Assembly: GCF_001514235.1 (NCBI RefSeq)
Contig: NZ_KQ948933.1
Coordinates: 180,694-244,693 of the forward strand
Reading direction: 5' to 3'
DNA: 64,000 bases
Origin: Streptomyces caeruleatus
GTDB lineage: Bacteria > Actinomycetota > Actinomycetes > Streptomycetales > Streptomycetaceae
Part shown: positions 60,028 through 64,000 of the stretch, one piece after another
Numbering within the stretch: the first letter of the stretch is position 1
Layout: the number at the start of each line of letters is the position of its first letter
Translations under genes and position numbers: made by a program
Notes under the pieces: model-generated
Told to the model about the DNA's origin: nothing
Seen by the model: the letters and a program-made list of their open reading frames with translations, nothing else
Databases searched by the model: none

Positions 60028-61524
60028 CTGACTGTCCACGACCTCAACCAGCTCCTGCTCGTCTGCTCGCTCGTCCTGCTCGTCGCCGTCGCCGCGGTCC
60101 GGATCTCCTCGCGCAGCGGGCTCCCCAGCCTGCTCGTCTACCTCGGCATCGGCGTCCTCATGGGCCAGGACGGCATCGGCGGCATCCGCTTCGACGACGC
60201 CGAGCTGACCCAGGTCATCGGGTACGCGGCCCTGGTCGTGATCCTGGCCGAGGGCGGTCTCGGCACGAAGTGGAAGGAGATCAAACCGGCCCTCCCGGCC
60301 GCCACCGCACTGGCGCTGGTCGGCGTCACGGTGAGCGTCGGGGTCACGGCGGCGGCCGCACATTATCTGATCGGTCTGGAGATCCGGCAGGCACTGATCA
60401 TCGGGGCGGTCGTCTCCTCGACCGACGCCGCGGCGGTGTTCTCCGTACTACGGCGGATTCCGCTTCCCTCGCGCGTGACCGGCACCCTGGAGGCCGAGTC
60501 CGGCTTCAACGACGCCCCCGTGGTCATCCTGGTGGTCGCGTTCTCCACCCACGGTCCGATCGAGCACTCGTACGTGCTGCTCGGCGAGATAATGCTGGAG
60601 CTGTCCATCGGCGCCGCCATCGGCCTCGCGGTGGGCTGGCTGGGCTCCTGGGGCCTCAGGCACGTGGCGCTGCCCGCCTCCGGCCTCTACCCGATCGCCG
60701 TCATGGCCATCGCCGTCGCCGCCTACGCGGCCGGCGCGATGGCGCACGGCAGCGGCTTCCTGGCGGTCTATCTGGCCTCGATGGTCATGGGCAACGCCAA
60801 GCTGCCGCACTGGCCCGCCACGCGCGGGTTCGCCGACGGGGTCGGCTGGATCGCCCAGATCGGCATGTTCGTCCTGCTCGGCCTGCTGGTCACCCCGCAC
60901 GAGCTGGGTGACGACATCCTGCCCGCGCTCGTCATCGGGCTGGTGCTGACCATGGTGGCCCGCCCGCTGAGCGTCGTGCTGTGCCTGGTGTCGTTCGGCG
61001 TCCCCTGGCGGGAGCAGGCCCTGATGTCCTGGGCCGGGCTGCGCGGCGCCGTACCCATCATCCTGGCGACGATCCCCATGGTGGGCGGCGTCGAGGACAG
61101 CCGGCGCATCTTCAACATCGTCTTCGTCCTGGTCGTCGTCTACACCCTGGTCCAGGGGCCGACCCTGCCGTGGTTCGCGCGCAAGCTGCGGCTCGGCGGG
61201 GAACCCGAGCCCGCCGACCTCGGTATCGAGTCGGCGCCGCTGGAACGGCTGCGCGGGCATCTGCTGTCCTTCGCGATCCCCGCGGGCTCGAAGATGCACG
61301 GCGTCGAGGTCAACGAGCTGCGGCTGCCCGCCGGGTCCGCCGTCACCCTCGTCGTCCGCGATGGAAAATCGTTCGTTCCGCTGCCGACGACGGTGCTGCG
61401 ACGCGGAGACGAGCTGCTGGTCGTCGCCACGGACCCGGTACGGGACGCCGCCGAGCGCCGGCTGCGCGCGGTGGGGGCCGGAGGCAAGCTGGCCGGATGG
61501 CTGGGAACGAACAAGACATCCTGA
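60028..61524 (+). CDS. CPA1-type K+(Na+)/H+ antiporter with C-terminal RCK/TrkA_C domain
   Basis: About 498 residues. Twelve or so transmembrane helices from LNQLLLVCSLVLLVAVAAV, with the antiporter GLGTKWKEIKPALPA, SSTDAAAVFSVLRR and ESGFNDAPVVILV motifs (Asp pairs for ion binding). A cytoplasmic TrkA_C-like domain ends the chain (HGVEVNELRLPAGSAVTLVVRD, LRRGDELLVVATDP). It expels K+ or Na+ against H+. The likely start is CTG at 60028, ten bases after GGGAAGGGA; a GTG at 59998 lies inside a hairpin loop and is less likely. Confidence 0.9.
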   Translation: MTVHDLNQLLLVCSLVLLVAVAAVRISSRSGLPSLLVYLGIGVLMGQDGIGGIRFDDAELTQVIGYAALVVILAEGGLGTKWKEIKPALPAATALALVGVTVSVGVTAAAAHYLIGLEIRQALIIGAVVSSTDAAAVFSVLRRIPLPSRVTGTLEAESGFNDAPVVILVVAFSTHGPIEHSYVLLGEIMLELSIGAAIGLAVGWLGSWGLRHVALPASGLYPIAVMAIAVAAYAAGAMAHGSGFLAVYLASMVMGNAKLPHWPATRGFADGVGWIAQIGMFVLLGLLVTPHELGDDILPALVIGLVLTMVARPLSVVLCLVSFGVPWREQALMSWAGLRGAVPIILATIPMVGGVEDSRRIFNIVFVLVVVYTLVQGPTLPWFARKLRLGGEPEPADLGIESAPLERLRGHLLSFAIPAGSKMHGVEVNELRLPAGSAVTLVVRDGKSFVPLPTTVLRRGDELLVVATDPVRDAAERRLRAVGAGGKLAGWLGTNKTS

Positions 61525-61582
61525 TCGCAGGCCGAGCGCCCGCAGTGCTCAGGTTCACAAGGTCAACGGCCCGTGTCCCCTG

Positions 61583-61588
61583 TACTAT
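61583..61588 (+). promoter_or_regulatory. Candidate -10 box upstream of the second MFS gene
   Basis: TACTAT, preceded by TG (extended -10 pattern), in the gap 61525-61770. A hairpin CTCTGC-CTGAC-GCAGAG (61615-61631) would lie in the resulting leader. No clear -35 box. Confidence 0.4.
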
Positions 61589-61770
61589 GCAGGCGTACCC
61601 CTAGATCGAACCACCTCTGCCTGACGCAGAGCTGGCGCGACCGTATGGCGGCCGGGACGTCCCTCCTCAGTGGACGCCGGTATCTACCGCAGTTCCGCGC
61701 GACAGGACAGCTCTCGGCGCCGCCCCCACCCGACGGGGCCGCGCTACCAGGCGGCAGAAAGGCACGGGCC

Positions 61771-63063
61771 GTGGCGTCCACGGTCACCACCGAGCAGTCG
61801 AAGGACTCGCCTGCCTCCTCCCGCCCCGGATACGGACAGCTGCTGCGCACCCGCGGCGCCTGGACGTTCCTGCTCCCCGGCTTCGCGGCCCGCCAGCCGT
61901 TCGCGATGCTGACCATCTCCATCGTGCTGCTGGTGCAGCACACCACCGGTTCCTACGGCGCGGCGGGCGCCGCCGCTGCCGTCACCGGCGTCTCCATGGC
62001 GCTGTTCGCGCCCTACAGCGGCCGCCTCGCCGACCGCTACGGGCAGCGTGCCGTCCTGCTCCCCGGTGTCGTCGTGCACGTCCTGTCCGGTCTGACGCTG
62101 ACGGCGCTCGCGCTGACGGAGGCACCCCTGTGGGCGCTGTTCGTGGCCGCCGTGCCGACCGGCGCCTCGGTGCCGCAGATCGGCCCCATGGTGCGGGCCC
62201 GCTGGGGCGTGAAGCTCCAGGGCTCGCCGCTGATGACGACCGCTGCCGCCTTCGAGTCGGTCACCGACGAGCTGACCTTCGTCGTCGGCCCGCTGCTGGC
62301 CACCGCCCTGTGCACCGCCGTCGACCCGGCCGCGGGCCTGGTCACGGAGGCCGCGCTCACACTGCTCGGCGGTCTGCTGTTCGCCGCGCAGAAGAGCACC
62401 CAGCCGTCAGTCGCCGTCGCCGGGCACGCGCGCGTGGAGCACGTCTCGGCGCTGCGCGTCCCCGGCGTGCGGGTGCTGATCGTGACCTTCCTCGGCATCG
62501 GTTCCGTCTTCGGCGGCATGCAGGTCTCCCTGGCCGCGTTCACCGAGTCCATCGGCGAACCCGGACTCAACGGCGTCCTGTACGGCACCTTCGCCGCCGG
62601 CAACATGCTCTCCGGCGTCGTCTGCGGCGCCATCGCGTGGAAGGTGGCCCCGCAGCGCCGCCTCCTCGTCGGCTACGCCGCCCTCGCGCTGGCCGCGTCC
62701 GGCCTGTGGGCCGCGCACTCGGTCCTCGTCCTGGCCGGCCTCGGACTGCTGGTCGGCATGTGCATCGCGCCCGCGCTGATCACCGGCTACACGCTGGTCG
62801 AGAGCCTGGTCCCGGCCGGCGCCCGCACCGAGGCCTTCACCTGGCTCACGGGCGCGGTCGCGCTCGGCCAGGCCGCCGCGGTCACCGTCGCCGGACAACT
62901 GGAGGACCGCTTCTGGGGCGGCGCCGGATTCCTGGTGCCGATGGGCGGGACCCTGCTCGCGCTGGCGACCCTGGTGGCACTGCGTTCACGGCTGGTGGCA
63001 CGGCCCCGCGGGCGCACCGTGGCACGTGGCGTCGGTCACCGCGTGCCGGTGGCAGTGGACTGA
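61771..63063 (+). CDS. MFS transporter
   Basis: The GTG at 61771 with AAAGG upstream gives 430 residues; the frame is open from 61573. Twelve transmembrane helices: PFAMLTISIVLLVQHTTGSYG, loop motif APYSGRLADRYGQRAVLLPG (GxLaDrxGxr), and the C-terminal half with FGGMQVSLAAFTESIGEP and ITGYTLVESLVPAGARTEAFT. Such transporters in Streptomyces usually export drugs or metabolites; substrate unknown. Confidence 0.9.
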   Translation: MASTVTTEQSKDSPASSRPGYGQLLRTRGAWTFLLPGFAARQPFAMLTISIVLLVQHTTGSYGAAGAAAAVTGVSMALFAPYSGRLADRYGQRAVLLPGVVVHVLSGLTLTALALTEAPLWALFVAAVPTGASVPQIGPMVRARWGVKLQGSPLMTTAAAFESVTDELTFVVGPLLATALCTAVDPAAGLVTEAALTLLGGLLFAAQKSTQPSVAVAGHARVEHVSALRVPGVRVLIVTFLGIGSVFGGMQVSLAAFTESIGEPGLNGVLYGTFAAGNMLSGVVCGAIAWKVAPQRRLLVGYAALALAASGLWAAHSVLVLAGLGLLVGMCIAPALITGYTLVESLVPAGARTEAFTWLTGAVALGQAAAVTVAGQLEDRFWGGAGFLVPMGGTLLALATLVALRSRLVARPRGRTVARGVGHRVPVAVD

Positions 63064-63093
63064 GCGGCTGGAATACGTCACACTTGACCGTCG

Positions 63094-63120
63094 TTAGCAC
63101 TCATCGAGTGAGAGTGCCAG
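63094..63120. promoter_or_regulatory. CIRCE-like (HrcA) operator upstream of the zinc-ribbon gene
   Basis: TTAGCACTC (63094-63102), exactly nine bases, then GAGTGCCAG (63112-63120). The CIRCE consensus is TTAGCACTC-N9-GAGTGCTAA: the left arm is perfect, the right arm matches seven of nine. It lies just before the ribosome site of the next gene, the usual CIRCE location. A TTGACC -35-like hexamer is at 63084-63089. Confidence 0.75.
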
Positions 63121-63130
63121 GAGGAAGACA

Positions 63131-63460
63131 GTGCCGACCTACCAGTACCAGTGCACCGCGTGCGGCGAGGGCCTCGAGGCGGTGCAGAAGTTCACCGACG
63201 ACGCCCTGACCGAGTGCCCCAGCTGCCAGGGCCGCCTCAAGAAGGTGTTCTCCGCGGTCGGCATCGTCTTCAAGGGCTCCGGCTTCTACCGCAATGACAG
63301 CCGCGGCTCCTCGTCGAGCAGCTCACCGGCGTCGTCGAAGCCGTCGACGTCCGCCTCGTCCGACTCGTCCTCTTCCTCCTCGACGTCGTCTTCCTCGTCG
63401 TCCTCGGAGTCGAAGTCGTCGAGCGCCGGCACCTCCTCCAGCAGCAGCTCCGCCGCGTAA
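63131..63460 (+). CDS. FmdB family zinc-ribbon protein with Ser-rich tail
   Basis: The GTG at 63131 behind AGGAGG gives 109 residues. The first 55 are the FmdB zinc ribbon: MPTYQYQCTACGEGLEAVQK, then CPSCQGRLKKVFSAVGIVFKGSGFYRND. The two CxxC pairs bind zinc. The remaining 50 residues are nearly all Ser with some Thr/Pro/Lys, probably disordered. FmdB-like proteins are annotated as regulators but mostly unstudied. A CIRCE-like site upstream suggests heat-shock control by HrcA. Confidence 0.92.
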   Translation: MPTYQYQCTACGEGLEAVQKFTDDALTECPSCQGRLKKVFSAVGIVFKGSGFYRNDSRGSSSSSSPASSKPSTSASSDSSSSSSTSSSSSSSESKSSSAGTSSSSSSAA

Positions 63461-63466
63461 GCGCCC

Positions 63467-63486
63467 TCCTACGCGCGCGCGTAGGA
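63467..63486. terminator. 20-bp perfect palindrome terminator after the FmdB-like gene
   Basis: TCCTACGCGC (63467-63476) is followed at once by its complement GCGCGTAGGA (63477-63486), six bases after the stop. Confidence 0.8.
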
Positions 63487-63561
63487 CCCACTCCTTACGG
63501 GACCCTGTCGTCATCCGGCGGCGGGGTCCTCGGCTTCTCCGGGTGCGGTTAGGGTGCGGGC

Positions 63562-64000
63562 ATGGCGAACAAGGCGAACGCAGAACTCGGCGTGATCGGC
63601 GGCTCCGGCTTCTACTCGTTCCTCGACGACGTGACCGAGATACAGGTGGACACCCCGTACGGGCCACCCAGTGACTCCCTCTTCCTCGGCGAGATCGCCG
63701 GCCGACGGGTCGCCTTCCTGCCCCGGCACGGCCGCGGCCACCATCTGCCGCCGCACCGGATCAACTACCGGGCCAACCTCTGGGCCCTGCGCTCGCTCGG
63801 CGTGCGCCAGGTCCTCGCCCCGTGCGCGGTGGGCGGTCTGCGTCCCGAGTACGGGCCGGGCACCCTGCTCGTGCCGGACCAGCTGGTCGACCGTACGAAG
63901 TCCCGGGTGGGCACGTACTTCGACGGGCTGCCGCTGCCCGACGGCTCCGTGCCGAACGTGGTGCACGTCTCGCTGGCCGACCCCTACTGCCCCACCGGCC
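63562..64000 (+). CDS. S-methyl-5'-thioadenosine phosphorylase, 3' end outside window
   Basis: ATG at 63562 with AGGGTGCGGG; 146 codons visible. The start ELGVIGGSGFYSFLDDV, the phosphate-binding LPRHGRGHHLPPHRINYR and the APCAVGGLRPEYGPGTLLVPDQ segment mark the MTA phosphorylase / purine nucleoside phosphorylase group II. It splits methylthioadenosine for methionine and adenine salvage. In many actinobacteria the enzyme also takes inosine-type nucleosides, so MTIP is an alternative. About half of the protein is present. Confidence 0.95.
   Translation, partial: MANKANAELGVIGGSGFYSFLDDVTEIQVDTPYGPPSDSLFLGEIAGRRVAFLPRHGRGHHLPPHRINYRANLWALRSLGVRQVLAPCAVGGLRPEYGPGTLLVPDQLVDRTKSRVGTYFDGLPLPDGSVPNVVHVSLADPYCPTG

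Overview
The window looks like chromosomal core DNA of a Streptomyces species. It is very GC-rich with strongly GC-biased third codon positions, many GTG (and some TTG) starts, and several likely leaderless genes. It carries typical Streptomyces genes: an SsgE-like sporulation protein, RpfB, actinobacterial protein O-mannosyltransferase, tricorn protease, a GlpR-type membrane protein and type VII (WXG100/mycosin) components. Gene order from the ABC-F ATPase to ssgE/cbiMQO matches my memory of the S. coelicolor region around rpfB-pmt-ssgE; no database was searched.

Layout. 1-1.1 kb: two translationally coupled unknown genes (one cut by the window edge) divergent from a small GntR regulator, resembling the edge of an integrated-element remnant. 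1.5-8.1 kb: a type VII secretion locus. On the plus strand are a WXG100-like protein, a long WXG-domain protein with a Gly-rich tail and a mycosin protease. On the minus strand are a WXG100-like protein, a two-part protein with an N-terminal WXG-like region and a papain-like C-H-N region, a chagasin-like lipoprotein and an unknown 137-residue protein. 8.2-11.9 kb: two tandem PQQ-propeller membrane proteins with Pro-rich cytoplasmic tails. 12.2-21.3 kb (minus): ABC-F ATPase, a Tat-exported PGRP/amidase-like protein, ispE, rsmA, rpfB, tatD, a zinc-ribbon protein and rsmI. 21.4-27.7 kb: pmt, a small membrane protein, two paralogous penicillin-binding proteins and ssgE, a cell-wall and development block. 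27.9-30.5 kb: a cbiM-cbiQ-cbiO cobalt/nickel ECF transporter. 30.7-36.5 kb: serine hydrolase, DUF1876 protein, metallophosphoesterase, small secreted protein, EamA permease and YbaK-like deacylase. 36.6-43.0 kb: MMPL exporter, TetR regulator and divergent tricorn protease. 43.3-47.8 kb: a tightly overlapping monooxygenase-hydrolase-dehydrogenase operon divergent from a MerR regulator. 47.8-50.7 kb: xthA, GNAT, MFS and tRNA-Ala(CGC). 50.7-56.9 kb: glpR-like gene, GNAT, mogA, moaC, moeA/glp, galU and 5-formyl-THF cyclo-ligase. 57-64 kb: penicillin-acylase-family hydrolase, CPA1 antiporter, MFS permease, FmdB-like zinc ribbon under a CIRCE-like operator, and the start of an MTA phosphorylase gene.

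Regulatory DNA is unusually readable here. There are many perfect hairpin terminators and a duplicated TetR operator. A CIRCE-like element lies before the zinc-ribbon gene, a Nur-like box lies before cbiM, and a structured leader lies before the antiporter. A roughly 60-bp interspersed Streptomyces repeat is present in several copies, including an inverted pair flanking the serine hydrolase gene and a tandem array after the tricorn gene. The best candidate for something undescribed is the type VII-linked cysteine-protease-like protein paired with a chagasin-like lipoprotein.
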